Origin: Nemophila menziesii
Lineage: Eukaryota; Streptophyta; Magnoliopsida; Boraginales; Hydrophyllaceae
Length of the DNA: 64,000 bases
Assembly (NCBI GenBank): GCA_029959085.1
Contig: JARWIR010000021.1
Location: 24,081,620-24,145,619 of the forward strand
Reading direction: 5' to 3'
The notes under the pieces are model-generated. The model was given only the letters and a program-made list of their open reading frames with translations, was not told where the DNA came from and did not search any database. Every line of letters starts with the position of its first letter. Position 1 is the stretch's first letter. A program made the position numbers and the translations under genes. Shown piece by piece: positions 9,182-22,948 of this stretch.

Positions 9182-12100
9182 ATGATACATCTGAGATGGA
9201 ACTGTCAAGGATTGGGAAATGAATTGACAGTTCTAGCACTAAGAAATGTTGTTGTTCAGCATAGGCCCGAGGTAATCTTCCTAACTGAAACTAATAATTC
9301 TTCTGAAATTGTTGCTAATCTTGCTCGCACTTTAAATTATGAGATTAAACTTATAGTTGACCCAGTGGAAATTAAGGGGAGATTAGCTCTACTCACAAAA
9401 AATAATAACATTATAGAAATCTTGGCCTACACAAAAGATATAATTCACTGTAAAAACATCTCTGAAATTGGTACATGTTCTGTACAACTTATGTTCATAT
9501 ACCATGTTATGAAAAGGAAAAGGAAAAAACTATCCAAGAATTAAAAAACTGTAAAAGATTCCACCCTAATCTCCCTTGGAATATAATAGGAGATTTCAAT
9601 ATGTATAGGCAGACCTCTGAAAAATTGGGAGGAAAAGACTTTAATAATAAAAATATGGAAAGATGCAATAAACTGTATAATAAACTTAACATGAGAGATA
9701 TCAATAGACAGGGATGTACTTAAACCTGGAATAATAGAAGGAATGGTGGAAAAAATATTAAAGAATATATTGATAGGTGTTGTAGTAATAATCAATGGAA
9801 CTCCTTATTCCCTGAAGCATGGGTGGATGTTCCACCTCCCTTAGGATCAGACCATTCTATGTTAATTTTACACATGGAAAAAGAACAAAAACCAAATGAA
9901 AAAAGATTTTTCTTTGATAAAACTTGGCATGAAGATGATACTTGCAATAATATTATAAGAAATACATGGTCTGCACTTAAAAATATAGTAGGCAATGGTA
10001 TTACAAGATATAGAAAAAAATCAGTAAGCTCACAGGTGAGCTTACTCAATGGGGAAGGAAAAGAAAAATAGATAACAAAAAACAAAGAATCAAAGACTTC
10101 AAAACTCTTGAAGCAATTATAAATAAAAATAACCACCAGGATTGGAAAAAATACAATGAAGTGGTGGAAAAAATTCAAAAATATTGGAAAACCGAGGAAT
10201 CTTATTGGGCTCAAAAGTCTAGACTTACTTGGCTGAAATTAGGTGATAAAAATACGGCGTATTTTCATGCTATAACAAAACAAAGAAGGGCACAAAATTA
10301 AATAAAGAAGATACAAAAACTGGATGGAGAATGGCTTGAAAATCCTGAACAAATAAAAGAGGAAATAAAAAACTATTACAATAAGGAAAATTCTTCCATC
10401 CAATATTGGATGATCCTACACCAATAATATTATTACACATAACCTATGTTTTAAACTTACAAAAATAACTAACTTATTAATCTAATGACATGTGTTGTGT
10501 TAATATCTTTACGACAGTAGGATATAGACAATTTGACTCGGTTATTGAAGTGATTAAACCTTGTGTCACTAATGAAATGAACACTGAACTTACAAAACCT
10601 GTAAATATCAATGAAGTAAAAGAGGCACTTTGGAGTCTGGGGCCTGATAAAGCCCCAGGTCCTGATGGGTACCCTGGACACTTTTATAGAAAAAATTGGG
10701 AGTTACTAAAATATGATAATTTTAGAGTTGTGTCCCATTTTTTGTGGAATAATGGAGACTTATACTCTATAAATAAAACATATATTACCTTGATTCCCAA
10801 AGGGATTAATCCTATAAATGTGGGACATTACAGACCCATAAGTTGCTCTAATACAATATATAAAATAATTGCTAAAATACTTGTTCATAGACTGAAAAAA
10901 TACATGCATATAATTGTTGAAGACACACAGTCTGCCTTCCTACCAGGTAGATCCATTACTGAGAATATTCTACTTGCACATGAAATGTGTCACTTCTTAA
11001 AAAAAAAAAAAATCACTATATTGCAATAAAAGCTGACATTGCAAAAGCTTATGAAAGTGTAGAATGGGATTTTCTACAAAAAATGCTGATAAAAATGGGG
11101 TTTAAAGAATTTGGGTAAGATGGATAATGGAAACTATTACCTCAATTTCTTATTATGTACTCATAAATGGAGTACCTTCACCCCTTAATAAACCAACCAA
11201 AGGACTAAGGCAGGGGGATCCTCTATCCCCTTACCTGTTTGAAAAAAATTGCTTCACGGAGTACAAATTACAAAAAAAACCCTAATATTAGTCATATTCT
11301 TTTTGCCTACGACAACTTATTCTTTCTAAAAGCTGAGCAACAAGAAGTTGATACTTTTTGTGATATAATGAATCAATATAGCATATCCACAAGACAAACT
11401 ATGAACCTGAATAAAAGTGGAGCTATGTTTGGAATAAATACACCTAATGATCTAATACACCAGCTAATAAATACTTTGAGAATAAATAAACTAAATAACT
11501 TGGGAAAATACTTAGGCTTACCCATAGATTGGGGTAGAGCAAAAGTAAAAGCCCTAAACTGGATAATAGAAAGGATTGAAAAAATGGAAACATGGAGTAC
11601 AAAGTTTCTCTCTGAAGGTGGGCGAGAAATCCTCATAAAATCTATTATTAATGCTATACCCTCATATACTATGGCAGCTTTTCATATACCAAAAACAACT
11701 TGTGAAAAAATAAACTCCTTAATAGCTAAATTTTGGTGGAATAGACAAGGAAAAAACAAAGTACATTGGGTAAAATGGGAAGATATGATAATAAATAAAA
11801 AAGAAGGGGGTATGGGATTTTGGGATATGCAAGCCATGAATACTGCATTACTTGCTATGAGTGCTTGGAGAATCCTTCAAAACATTAACTCCCTTCTCAC
11901 AAAATTGTATAAAGGTGTGTACCACAAAAATTGTACCTTTCATGAGGCGCAATTAGGTTACCATCCCTCATGGGGATGGAGGAGCATATTACATTGCAGA
12001 GATAGCTTTAATAAAGAAATAAAATGGAATATAGGGGATGGTAAAACTGTTAATATATGGAAAGATAATTGGGCCCCTAGTAAAAATTGTATACAAAATG

Positions 12101-13455
12101 TACACAATATACATAAGCTGCGTGTTTATGAGTTAATGTATGAACATACGAATATTTGGGATGAAAATAAAATACATGAATGTTGTACTGAGGAAGATAA
12201 ACAAATCATTCTCAATATAATCTTACCACTTAATATTCATCAGGATGAACCATATTGTCCCCATTCTACTGATGGTAATGTTACTTCAAAAGGAATGTAT
12301 CATTTTCTTAAAGAACAAGATATACAGATTAGTAAGAATATAAATGAAAAATTACCATATGTCTCCTATCAAAAACCAAAAAAACTGTGGGATATTATAT
12401 GGAGTCTAAACATACCAAAAAAGATTAAAAAAAAATCTTATAGAAAGCTTGTAAAGAAGGCCTACGTACTGAAACTAATAAAATCAGAAGGCATTGCAGT
12501 AAAAATGCTACTTGTGGGGTGTGTAATATAGAAATTGAAACCACAGAACATGTTCTGTTAGAATGTTCATGGGTAAGAGCAACTTGGCTTAATTCAACTA
12601 TGCAACTCTTGACTAAAAATGAAGGTACATCTAGATTTGAAAAATGGTTCTTTCATATGAGCCAAATACCTGATAAGTCAATGAGAGGGCTAGTTGAAAG
12701 AATTGCTTTCTTAACATGGTATATATGGAAAGCGCGTAATAACTACCTTTTTAATAGGGTAAAACCAGACCCTGTACACAAATAAACAAGCTAAAGAAGC
12801 CTATGATGAATATGATAAAGCTAATATATCTAAGGCAAAAAACCAAGAACTCTCACAAGTAAAGGCTAAAAACACAACACATGAAACAACAAAGAAAACA
12901 AATGAAGCACACACAGGTATGAAAGCCCAACTTAAAGATAATAGTAATAGTGATAAAAATGAACTCTTTGATAACATTACAAAACCTACTCTAATTGTTA
13001 ACACTGATGCTTCCTTTGATAAAAAACTAAAAGCAGCAGCGGCGTGTATTATTAGAGATGAACAGGGGTTTTTTGTACATGGAGCAGCATGGACTTTTGG
13101 AAGTAACAGCGGTGAAGAAGCGGAAGCTATTGGGATTCGCAACTCAATTCTTACGGCGAGGATGTATCAAGATCATGATATAAGACTTGCAAATGATTGT
13201 AAAAATGTGATTGAACAGCTTCAACACAAGAAAGAGTTGTGTAACCAAATGACTTCTATTTTTATTCATGATTGTAATATTCTAGCTAGTAAACAATTTA
13301 AGTTCTTTCACACGGGAAGAAAAAACAATGTCATAGCAGATTGGGTTGCTAAGCAAATTCTAAAAGGCAATTTGCTTGGTAGTTGGGTTTCACAACCCTC
13401 TCCCCAATTAGCTAACCTTATTCAAGTTAATGCTCCTTCTAGAGGGATTGGTTAG
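9182..13455 (+). pseudogene. LINE ORF2: endonuclease, reverse transcriptase, zinc finger and RNase H, frameshifted
   Basis: The pieces in order are as follows. An AP-like endonuclease starts at 9182 (WNCQGLG and a TETN glutamate), continues in another frame with GDFN (about 9590) and has GSDH near 9845. Reverse transcriptase spans 10490-11029 (DKAPGPDGYPGHFY, YRPISC, QSAFLPGRS), then 11030-11240 in shifted frames ([11 protein letters not shown]) and 11239-12531. A zinc-binding motif (CNIEIETTEHVLLEC) lies at 12519-12785, and an RNase H domain at 12919-13455 with NTDAS, EEAEA, NDCKN and ADWVAK carrying the four acidic positions. The reading frame changes at least five times. The catalytic F-A-D-D box reads F-A-Y-D (about 11300), so the polymerase is dead even apart from the frameshifts. 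Confidence 0.85.
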
Positions 13456-13519
13456 ATAAGTCTTTTGTAAACGTATTTATGTTTCTATTTATATATTATG
13501 CTTTCGACAAAAAAAAAAA

Positions 13520-15424
13520 TTATACCATAAAATTTTATGATTTTATATTTGTTTATAGTAATTTTTTTAGTAAATTGTGAATTTGAAACAAAACTAATTT
13601 TTATTTTAATTAATAATGAGATGTCATACTACGAAGTTATTTAAAATCTTTCAATTATCCTATAAAGAGAAAGAACTTAAGTATTAAATAAAATATCAAT
13701 GGCATGATCCTTGAACCCTTATAGACATCAAACTATTTTAGCTCAAACTTCATATTACCACCATTGTGATCTTTTCTCATATATAAATTTACATGTCTAA
13801 TATACATACTCTTTTTTCAAAACTTTTGTTATTTATTATTAATTTTAATAGAAATCATATCTAGTAATATAAGAAGTTTAATATAAAGTTTCACTCAAGT
13901 TCTTCAAATTTACATGATTGGCCTTGAAATGAAGCTTATGCAGCCAAAAAACAACATTCCATTAAATGAAATTTAGTTCCCTAGTACACTTTGCAAATGA
14001 TAGTGACAACGCAAAAGTTTTTCGCCAAACTTGTTTTAGACACCTATACATATTAAATGCAATGGAAATTTAGGAAGAAAATCTAATTGTTGAACAAAAA
14101 TTTAGAGATATCATAGCAGTGAATTAAATATAAAATAAAAAATAAAAAATAAAAAAAATTGTGGGTTTAGATGAAAGTTTAAGTTTTTTTTGCCAAAATC
14201 GGGTCTTATATATACAAAAGTGATAAACCTAAACATATAACTATCACATATTAATAAGATAAAGTTTTTAGATTTCTAGCTTTTAACACCGATATGTAAA
14301 TGATAAATAACACATGTAAATGACCAGTTGTATTTGGCCATATGCTTTCATCTTCTAGCTAAGATATCATCGACTTTTGTTCAATTTTTGTGGTATATGA
14401 CCGATCGGACCACGGGATAAAATTACATCACTTATGAATCTTGATTAAAATTTATTTGATAGTCCATCTAGAAACATACGATTGTTATATACCTTGAATG
14501 TATCCGAGTAAATAAATTTACTCCTGCCATACCAATATCTTGAAGCGACGCGAGAGTTTCTCCTTTCATTATTGTTTTACACCCCGACTAGTACAATCCT
14601 TGTAAATAATGTCTTCTGAATTTACACCAACAACTAGATTTCTGTCAGCTACCAGGAATTTAAAAAGGATGCATCATAAGAAAACCTGAAATATGTATCC
14701 ATATCAAAATTAATATCTCTTAGAACTAACATATTGATTAGCATATTAGCCACCAATGTTCTACTCGTCTATATAAAAACTCTTCCATTAAAATATTTTA
14801 TTTAAAGATAAAATATTGTTCATTATACCTATGTTAGAATCGCAATAAAAAATATAGAAAAAACTAAAATAAAGTTACCAAAAATATGGGATGAGTCGCC
14901 GACTAGGTCGCTCTCTTTAAGTTTTTTCATGACTCTGCCCAAATTATGCACACTATGTCCAACTGTAATATGAAAAATGAAGATATGAGTGATGACCTTT
15001 TTAGGCGCATCGAGTGGGTTTTACTAGACAAGGAAAGCCCAATATAGATGACTAGTTTTAATCTATGACATGCTTATGTAGGTGATTAATTTGACCGATC
15101 TCCTATGCTTGAATCATAATAGATCGGTGAATATTTGCAGGATAGTTAAGGATGACCAGATATACATATATGTAATAGGAAGCTTTAATTTAACGTTAAT
15201 ATCTAAGATTGGGATATTTGACAACATTTGTATAACATGTCGTGGTAAAAAGAACGTCCAAGAGAAAACCCATTGGGAAAATTTTGATCGAGGAAAAAAC
15301 ACAAGGGATGATCTTTGACACGATATTACATTCATGAAATATACAATATAGAAATAAAAGAGAAACAACTATAAAATATATACTAAATCTTTCATAGATT
15401 CGTCAAGTATAATATTGTCAACAA
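13520..15424. other. Unassigned AT-rich DNA shared with copy 2 (27695-29569)
   Basis: It aligns with 27695-29569 at high similarity with small indels. Two short frames (15082-15318 plus; 15114-15368 minus) are kept in both copies but match nothing I know. Conservation between such recent duplicates does not prove coding. I see no transposon ends and no RNA gene. Confidence 0.5.
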
Positions 15425-16870
15425 TTTGTCCAAAAAAAAAAATTATAATATTGTCAACAATGAAGTCGTCCAAGGCTTTTGCCTTAATGGTCACTCTAGC
15501 TTCGAATGTGATGTCATACTCACTTAGCTATACCGCCCATTTTCCAAGTCTTTCAGACGCCTCTGGCTTCAAGAAGGTCTGCTTTAAGGGTAGTTTTGTC
15601 AACACTTTGATTGGGTGTGCATAGACTAAGGCTTTAGCTTTCTCGTCGAGTTTACATGGGCTAGGGTGACCTTCTCTATTGGTGAATACCTTTCCTTGGG
15701 ACCCTACATTATACCAACATAAAACACTGTTTTTGCTTTCCCTCAACTTGGCGTAATTGGACCAACGTTATTGCTTCCTGGTTATCGATATATGAGTAAG
15801 GCTTCTCCTTCAGCCGGATTTGTGATCATGGGGGTGAACTGAGGTATTCCTTCAATGCGTCGAACGTCTTTTGACACTACGCGGTCCACTCAAAATTTTG
15901 TTTATTTCACAAAGTTTTGAAACACAATGCATATTGTTTAGCATAATTGGACATAAACCGGTTGATGAACACAACCTTTCCTATTAGAGATTAAACTTTA
16001 TCGATTATTCATATGGGTTCATGTTGAGGACAACCTATATTTTATCGGGTACGGCTTTGATGCCTCGGTGGCTGACCATTAATCCCCAAAAAAAATCTGA
16101 AGGTTACCTCAAAAACACATTTCTCAGGGCTTAATCAGATACCTGTGTTTCTAATAATTGAAAATGCCTTCTCTAGGTCGTGTAGGTAGGGATAGAAATG
16201 GTTAGAATATTAACCGCAACTGATGGATATCTGATCTGATAAAAAACCCGTTAGTTGAACCGATGGTGCATCTATGAGGGTTTGGTTCTCACAAAAGGTA
16301 ACCAGTGGATAATCCGTTAGGATTTGGTCTTTTGCAATAATCCGTCAGATAATTCAAAATCCGAATAAAGTATAAAAAATAAAAATATAAAAATATATAC
16401 ACTATATATAAAGATATTCTATATATACAGAAATCATACATAATATCGACCAAATTAATTATTCCATACATAAATCATCTAATTGATTTTATCTAGTTTA
16501 TTAGTATATTGACTAATACCTATTTTTGGTAATCTAATAATTAAGTAGCTAATTTTATAATTTTAAAAATATTTCATAAGATTTTTTTTTATTTAAAGCA
16601 TATTGAAAAGTTCGGAGGCGGATTCGTGGATGCAGATTTGGTAAACAATTCTAAAATCCGATGGTTAATGAATGCAGATTTCGATATCATTTTTCTTAGT
16701 GGCGGTTATGCCATTTTTCGAGGATATCTGATCCGTTGTCATCCCTACGTGTAGGTGTTCCTCAAACGTATTTCTTTTTACTAGTATATTGTTGACATAA
16801 ATTTCCATTTTACACCAAATTTGAGATTAAAATACCCAATTCACCATCTATTGATAAGTAGAACATGTGT
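15425..16870 (-). pseudogene. Gypsy reverse transcriptase/RNase H fragment, copy 1 (split by a MITE)
   Basis: On the minus strand, from about 16870 down, the translation gives KMEIYVNNILVK (the Y-V-D-D box decayed to V-N-N), then a 561-bp MITE, then HDLEKAFSIIRNTG, LSPEKCVFEVT, AEGEALLIY, LTKLPLKQTFLKPEASER and LGKWAV..LSEYDITFEA. That is the order of the gypsy RT palm end, connection and RNase H thumb. Stops and frame changes occur throughout. The same fragment with the same MITE is in copy 2 (29570-30990), so both predate the duplication. Confidence 0.8.
16187..16747. mobile_element. hAT-type MITE with 8-bp target duplication, copy 1
   Basis: The element is 561 bp and AT-rich inside, starts TAGGGATAGAAATGG and ends TTGTCATCCCTA. 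It is flanked by perfect CGTGTAGG duplications at 16179-16186 and 16748-16755. The TAGGG termini and 8-bp duplication point to the hAT superfamily. It has no coding capacity. The copy-2 equivalent is 30320-30874. Confidence 0.9.
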
Positions 16871-16959
16871 TCTTTAGCTCGAACGTCACAACTCTTTAAA
16901 AATTAACACTTAGACTATTTATGCACCTATAAGCACAAAAAACATTAATACTTGGACTA

Positions 16960-18205
16960 TTTGCATGGAGAGACCATCCTTGCTCATTCAACAGAAAGTG
17001 ATGGAAGGCCAATGGAAACCACTTCAGCTTAGATCGGGGGGGACTCCTTTATCACATATTTTTTTTGTTGATGATTTGATTCTTTTGCTGAAATATCTAC
17101 ACATAATCTTGATGTTTTGCAGGATACGTTACACATATTTATCTATTTCTCGAATAATATGTATGAGGAGGTTGTGGCGGATATCGCGGGTAAAAGTATC
17201 TATTGCAGGAGTAATGAGTTGGGAAAGTATCTTGGTGTGCCAATTCTTTCCGGACAAAGATCTAGGGATATTTATGGAGACTTGATTAATAATGTGCGGG
17301 ATAAGCTCGCTAAATGGAAAGCCTTTACCTTGTCTCTTGCAGGCCAAATACGCTAGCGCAATCAGTTATTAGTGCAACGCCAACCTATATCATGCAAGTG
17401 AAAAGACTACCCAAATATGTGTATTAGGAGATTGATAGTATTATGAGAGGTTTTATTTGAGGATCATCGAGTGATCAAAGACGTATTAGTTGGGTCGATT
17501 GGGAGGAGGTGTGCAATTTGAAGAGTGTGGGAGGTCTAGGATTGCGTAGGGCAAATGAGATGAATAGTGCACTCCTAGGAAATTGGGTTGGAAGGTATTA
17601 CAGGATGATTATTCTCTTTGGCCGATGTTGAAAAGGCCGAAATATTTTAAATGAACACTCTTCATTATGTGCCTAAACAGAATGACTCACAAATATGTCG
17701 TGCCAGCACAAAAGAAATTCTTGTAGTATGCCGGGGATCCCAATGGATATTGCAAAATGGAAAGAAAGTAGCTTTTTGGTTGGATTTATGGGTAGGGTCG
17801 CCTCTTATCAATTCAGCTTTGAGACCACTTGATAAAGAGCGAAGAACAACAGAAGGTGAATGAGTATGTTACGCGAGGTGGAAGGTAGGATTTGGGTCGT
17901 CTCCAAGAGGTGTTACCTCAATCAAAGCTCCAGTGGGAATCATTTTAGACGAGAGTAGCGAGACTAGTGATGTGTTATCTTGGCAAAAAAACATTCAAGA
18001 TGTTTATTCAGTTAAATCATCCATGTGGGAAGACACGGTTCATGGGAATCATTTTAGACGAGAGTAGCGAGACTAGTGATGTGTTATCTTGGCAAAATAA
18101 CATTCAAGATGTTGTTTCGGTTAAGTCATCCATGTGGGAAGACACGGTTCAGGAGGTTAGGTTAGGGATCAAATGGAATAAAATCTGGAAGTTCTGCTGC
18201 AGTTG
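16960..18205 (+). pseudogene. LINE reverse-transcriptase fragment, copy 1
   Basis: In shifting frames it gives LIQQKVMEGQWKPLQLRS, PLSHIFFVDDLILL (the F-A-D-D region), NELGKYLGVPILSGQRSR and LAKWKAFTLSLAGQI, then SVGGLGLRRANEMNSALL. This is the C-terminal half of a plant L1 reverse transcriptase, different from the LINE at 7404-13519. Relative to copy 2 (31090-32745) it carries a 109-bp tandem duplication (17935-18043 and 18044-18152) and has lost roughly 490 bp encoding the zinc finger region near 18195. Confidence 0.8.
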
Positions 18206-18235
18206 TGCTGGGGACTTAGCGATGGAGTGTAGAAT

Positions 18236-18293
18236 AAAAGCCTATGTGAACACTACTATAATAAAAGCCTACCTATGTGAATACTACTACAAA
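18236..18293 (+). repeat. 27-bp minisatellite, two units (copy 1)
   Basis: The unit is AAAAGCCTATGTGAATACTA plus CTATAAC. Two units are present here, the second disrupted, against three in copy 2 (32762-32842). Confidence 0.7.
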
Positions 18294-18299
18294 TAAATC

Positions 18300-18918
18300 G
18301 AAAACGTACATTTTCTTAACAAAAAAAGCCTATGTGGAGACTTTCCAATCCAAGCTCCATCTGGGGCTTGGGTACCTAAGAATGTTGCTCAAAGCCCTCT
18401 CAAGAACTCCGGTTGAGAATGTCCTTTGGATAGAGAACACACCCTCATTTTAAACTAGGGATTTCTAAGAGCAACAATATAAGGACCACAAAAGTTTAAA
18501 ATTAAAGATAAGGAGCTACTACAACACAACACTACACACTATATGTAAAATAAAAAATTATCTTCATCATTGTAGAGAAAAATGAAAAATGGCAATACAG
18601 ATAAATAGAATGGGGAAAAGATTACACATAAATGAAACAAAGCAAACACAGTCGTTCTGTTTTGTTGTTTTTATTCAGATATTGCAAACATAAATCCAAG
18701 AACATATATAATAAGTACCACCATACAGTATAAACATTCGAAATTCAACAATCTATCAACATAATACCAATAATAAACACCACAGAAAATACAACTTGAG
18801 ACATAGTTAAAATAACATGAATTAATTTCCTATAACTCTGCAACAAACATAAACTTAACAATATGGCTTACTCAAAGCAAGAATCACCGTTGGCCAAAAC
18901 TACTATAACAAATCATAA
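18300..18918. other. Downstream flank of the CUL1 pseudogene, including its old 3' untranslated region
   Basis: It aligns with 32843-33461, the region just downstream of intact CUL1. It keeps the minus-strand AATAAA (complement TTTATT at 18670-18675). No other feature is seen. Confidence 0.5.
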
Positions 18919-19640
<722 letters not shown>

Positions 19641-19641
<1 letters not shown>

Positions 19642-19754
19642 TTAGAATTATGTTTTCTTGTAAACGAGAAATATAATAGATTATTGATTTAAAATTATGA
19701 TTCGCGCTCCACTAGCTAAGTTTCATTTTTATCGAAATGAATGGAGTTACATTT
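19641..19754 (+). repeat. Right copy of the direct repeat flanking copy 1
   Basis: It repeats 4493-4605 (ATTAGAATTAT through GCGCTCCACTAGCTAAG to GAGTTACATTT). Together the two copies bracket the inserted 15-kb segment. Confidence 0.7.
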
Positions 19755-19977
19755 CCTGAAGTGAATAGATTTGATGGTCACAAAAATCAAATGAATTAAA
19801 TTTAATATTTCCAAACTAAAATTATTTCCTAAAGTGATTGAAATTGTATTTCCGGAAGAAAATACAACATCTTCCAATTTGTCTGGAATTAACGTCGTGA
19901 TGATCCAAACTTTAGTCGAGATTGAGGTTATTAAATAATCAACCCTTAATTTATTAGTAGTATAAATAATATCAAGA

Positions 19978-20169
19978 AGAGTAATGATATTTGTCATCCT
20001 TTTTTATCATCTTTTTATCACCTCCTACATGTATGCCTACATGTACCAATGAATTGATTTCTCTATCCTATTTAATTTTTCTCTATCTTCTATTCAAGGA
20101 AATCAAAACATATATATAGAAGGGTGATAAAAAGGTGACATGAAAAGGGATGACATATATCATTACTCT
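19978..20169. mobile_element. Short MITE with GAGTAATGATAT termini
   Basis: About 190 bp. The left end AGAGTAATGATATTTGTC and the right end GACATATATCATTACTCT are near-perfect inverted repeats, and TTTTTATCA also recurs in both arms. There is no coding capacity. I could not define a target duplication. Confidence 0.7.
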
Positions 20170-21169
20170 ATAAAGAATAAATTTCTTACCACCAAAAGTG
20201 CAATAATGAGAAATTTCATAAAAGGGAAAAATCACAAAAAAAACAAGTCATCACAAAATTAACGAGAGATACTATCGGTATAGTGAATCTATATACTGGT
20301 CGCATACATGTCGTATGTTAAACAATTTTGTCGATATAATTAAAAGTTTTGGATGTCCAGAAGTTATATTACCTTGTGGTAAAAAAAAACAGTTTATGTT
20401 TGTAAGTAAATCTTGGATAAATCTACTAAAGTTAAGGATACAAACCGAAATGAATATTTTGTATAAACCATAATTATCAGTAACAATATATATATTTGCA
20501 TTATTTTCTGAAATTCATACAAAAGTGTGTATTAGAAAACTTCCATGCTATTTCTTCGGGGTTGTATTATACACGTATTCGAGTCATTTAAATGCACATT
20601 GTGCAAAAGAAAAGATATTACAATCCAAATAACTATGTATTAAGACATGATCAGCTTGGTAATGATATATCGAAACAGATAATTCACTTAGACAACACAT
20701 AAAAGAACCAGAAGTTTCTTTTACCAAGTAACTACCCATTTGTTTAATGTTTAATAGTAAAATTTTACTATGAGATTATCTCAACGGACAGTTGAGATTT
20801 ATGTTGATTTTGATTCTCTTTTATTATTCGATATCTTGAACACCCTAGAGGTGATATCTTTAAAACACGTTGTGTAGAGTGTTATTTGATGATATAATTT
20901 ATCCCATAATAGGCGGAGAAACACCGCAACCTGGAGTATTGCGTGGCATATCGTGGAATACAATCTATTGTCTCGTCTCAATCCATTAACTAAAGAACCG
21001 GAACTTAAAGTTCAAGAGAGGAGTCATTTGTGAAGTGCTACAAATAATATACCAAATGCATTCACAAAACACATAGAATATTGTAAAATCCCATAAATAT
21101 ACTGTTAACGCTCCAGTATAGATGATTGTCCTTTAAGGACATATAAAAAAAATGTTAGTGAAAGCATTT

Positions 21170-21360
21170 AACCAATTTTTGAAGTGTGGTGAGCTTAGAG
21201 CAATCCTAACCAGCACATGAAGCGTGGTGGATCTGTAATCCGTTTAACCAACACATGAAGCACGGTAAACTTGTAATGCATCTAACCAGCACATGAAGTA
21301 TGGCAAACCTTTAAATTGCATATAATCAACGCATTAAGCATGGTTGAACTATCGATTTAA
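21170..21360 (+). repeat. Five tandem repeats of about 38 bp
   Basis: Units begin AACCAGCACATGAAGCGTGG and are spaced 38, 38, 38 and 40 bp. The first and last units are diverged. They lie in decayed copia DNA and have no coding sense. Confidence 0.75.
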
Positions 21361-22948
21361 AATTTAACATTCCCCAAAGATGAAAAATCTCATAAGTATA
21401 TGATGAAATGGTAAAAACTGTGAAATGTGCACATCCGGTATTACGATAGAAAATTATTGAGTCAGTAAATGTTGGGACATGCATTACTCTTAAAAGGAAA
21501 TAATAGTCCCCGAAGAGACCAAGGTATTGTACCTAAATCTAGAAAGCCATGTAAATTATTTATCTAGTAAAAATATATGAAACCGTGAGAAGGTTTATGA
21601 GATTGATATATTTTTTTTCACTACGACTAAAAATGAATGAAGAGGATCCTAAATCATAAAGTGGTAAAAATTGTCGACAAATAAATAAATGGACATACAA
21701 TATTATTAATTTTATGACCCGACTTGTATCACAAAGTTTCATGCAAAAACCTATAATCAATTATGGGAAGACGTCCTCGTGTATTTGGATACAATGACGT
21801 TAGGGTTTTACCTTTTAGAAACTATAAAGATTTTACTATGATAAGAGTATATCCAAGATAAATGACATGATTCTTGGACTGATATTGATGTTTTTAGTGA
21901 ACACATGCGCCTGAAGAATGATAGGTTCCCAAAGCACTTAGAGCTTATCAAAATATTAGAATCTCAGAGAACAAGAAGTGTCTGGAGCTTAAAAGGTTCC
22001 CGAAGAACATAAAGTACGTGTAGCACAAGTAAAATGTTTTTAGTTATATAAAAGGAAGCAGATAGAACAGATTACTCTCTCACAAGTATGATATTATCTT
22101 ATGATAATATGCTTTCATCCTGGAGATTCAAGAAATAGAGAATGATGAATGACCTCCTCACAAATCATGTATATATTATTATCATCGAATGCCAATTGAA
22201 GATCAATTCGTGAGATATGGAAATATATTTCACTAAAGGATTTCTACAGTAAATTCGAGGATATATTTAACAAATTTCTCCAGACGAGAATCTAGCAGAT
22301 TCATCAGCTAACGTTATAGTGTGTACTAATGTTAAATGGTAGGCTCGAAAGTATATTATGTGATTCTATATAATTATTGTAATAATGTGTTTTGTGTTAC
22401 AATGAGGGGGGATGATATTTGTGTGTTGTACTCTTTTTCCTTAACCAAGGCTTTTTCCACAAGGTTTTTTTTTTCAAGTAACGTTTTAAAGAGGCATGCC
22501 AAATATCTACTACCAGAAAGAAAACAATATACTCTTCCCTATATTAATCCACTGTTTATTGACATGGAACGAATAGGATCAAATGAGAATCCAACATATT
22601 TTTTCACTAAGTCTTTACGAACAATATTTTTCGAGCTGTAAGCCCACAAGTAATGAAAGAATTATCAGAAATACTTGATGTCGCAATGAGGGAATATATC
22701 GACACTCTCTACTCTTTCTCCTTCACCATGGTTTTTCCCAAGGGGTTTTCCTAGAAAGATTTTGACGAGACAAATTGAATATGTGTCGTACCTCCAAGGA
22801 ATGATGTACTCTTTTTCCCTTCATCAAGTTTTGTCCCACTGTGTTTTCTTGATAAGGTTTTAATGAGGCATATCTTTCAGAGAATATCCAAGGAGGAGTG
22901 GTATAAAATATTGATTTAAGTGGATATTTCAACATATCCGAGAGAAGT

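Larger units (their letters stand above)
7404..13519 (+). mobile_element. Full-length L1-type LINE (non-LTR retrotransposon), decayed
   Basis: It is about 6.1 kb with a CT-rich leader (7404-7520), an ORF1 with a zinc knuckle, an ORF2 with endonuclease, reverse transcriptase and RNase H regions, and a short A-run at 13509-13519. Copy 2 lacks it: there ATGATCTAC (about 27676-27684) runs into the sequence that follows the A-run here after about 10 extra bases, so insertion probably came with a small target deletion. I see no clear target-site duplication. ORF2 is broken by several frameshifts, so this copy should not be active. Confidence 0.9.
19755..22948 (+). mobile_element. Decayed copia-type retrotransposon DNA, left part
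   Basis: This is mostly untranslatable debris. At 22557-22640 a frame gives ERIGSNENPTYFFTKSL, which resembles the end of copia RNase H (the usual E-N-x-A-D-x-F-T-K-S-L). It is followed by repeated untranslated modules (22418-22490, 22706-22770, 22807-22870) and a purine run AAGGAGGAG (about 22889-22898), as found before copia 3' LTRs. Between 20170 and 21165 I see only AT-rich sequence without clear domains. Confidence 0.6.

Noticed and set aside
15082..15368. Short frames on both strands kept in the two duplicate copies (also 29260-29546)
   Set aside because: Conservation is explained by recent duplication; overlapping frames on both strands and no domain.
21170..21360. CRISPR-like array
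   Set aside because: Units are directly tandem without unique spacers, degenerate, and in plant retrotransposon DNA.
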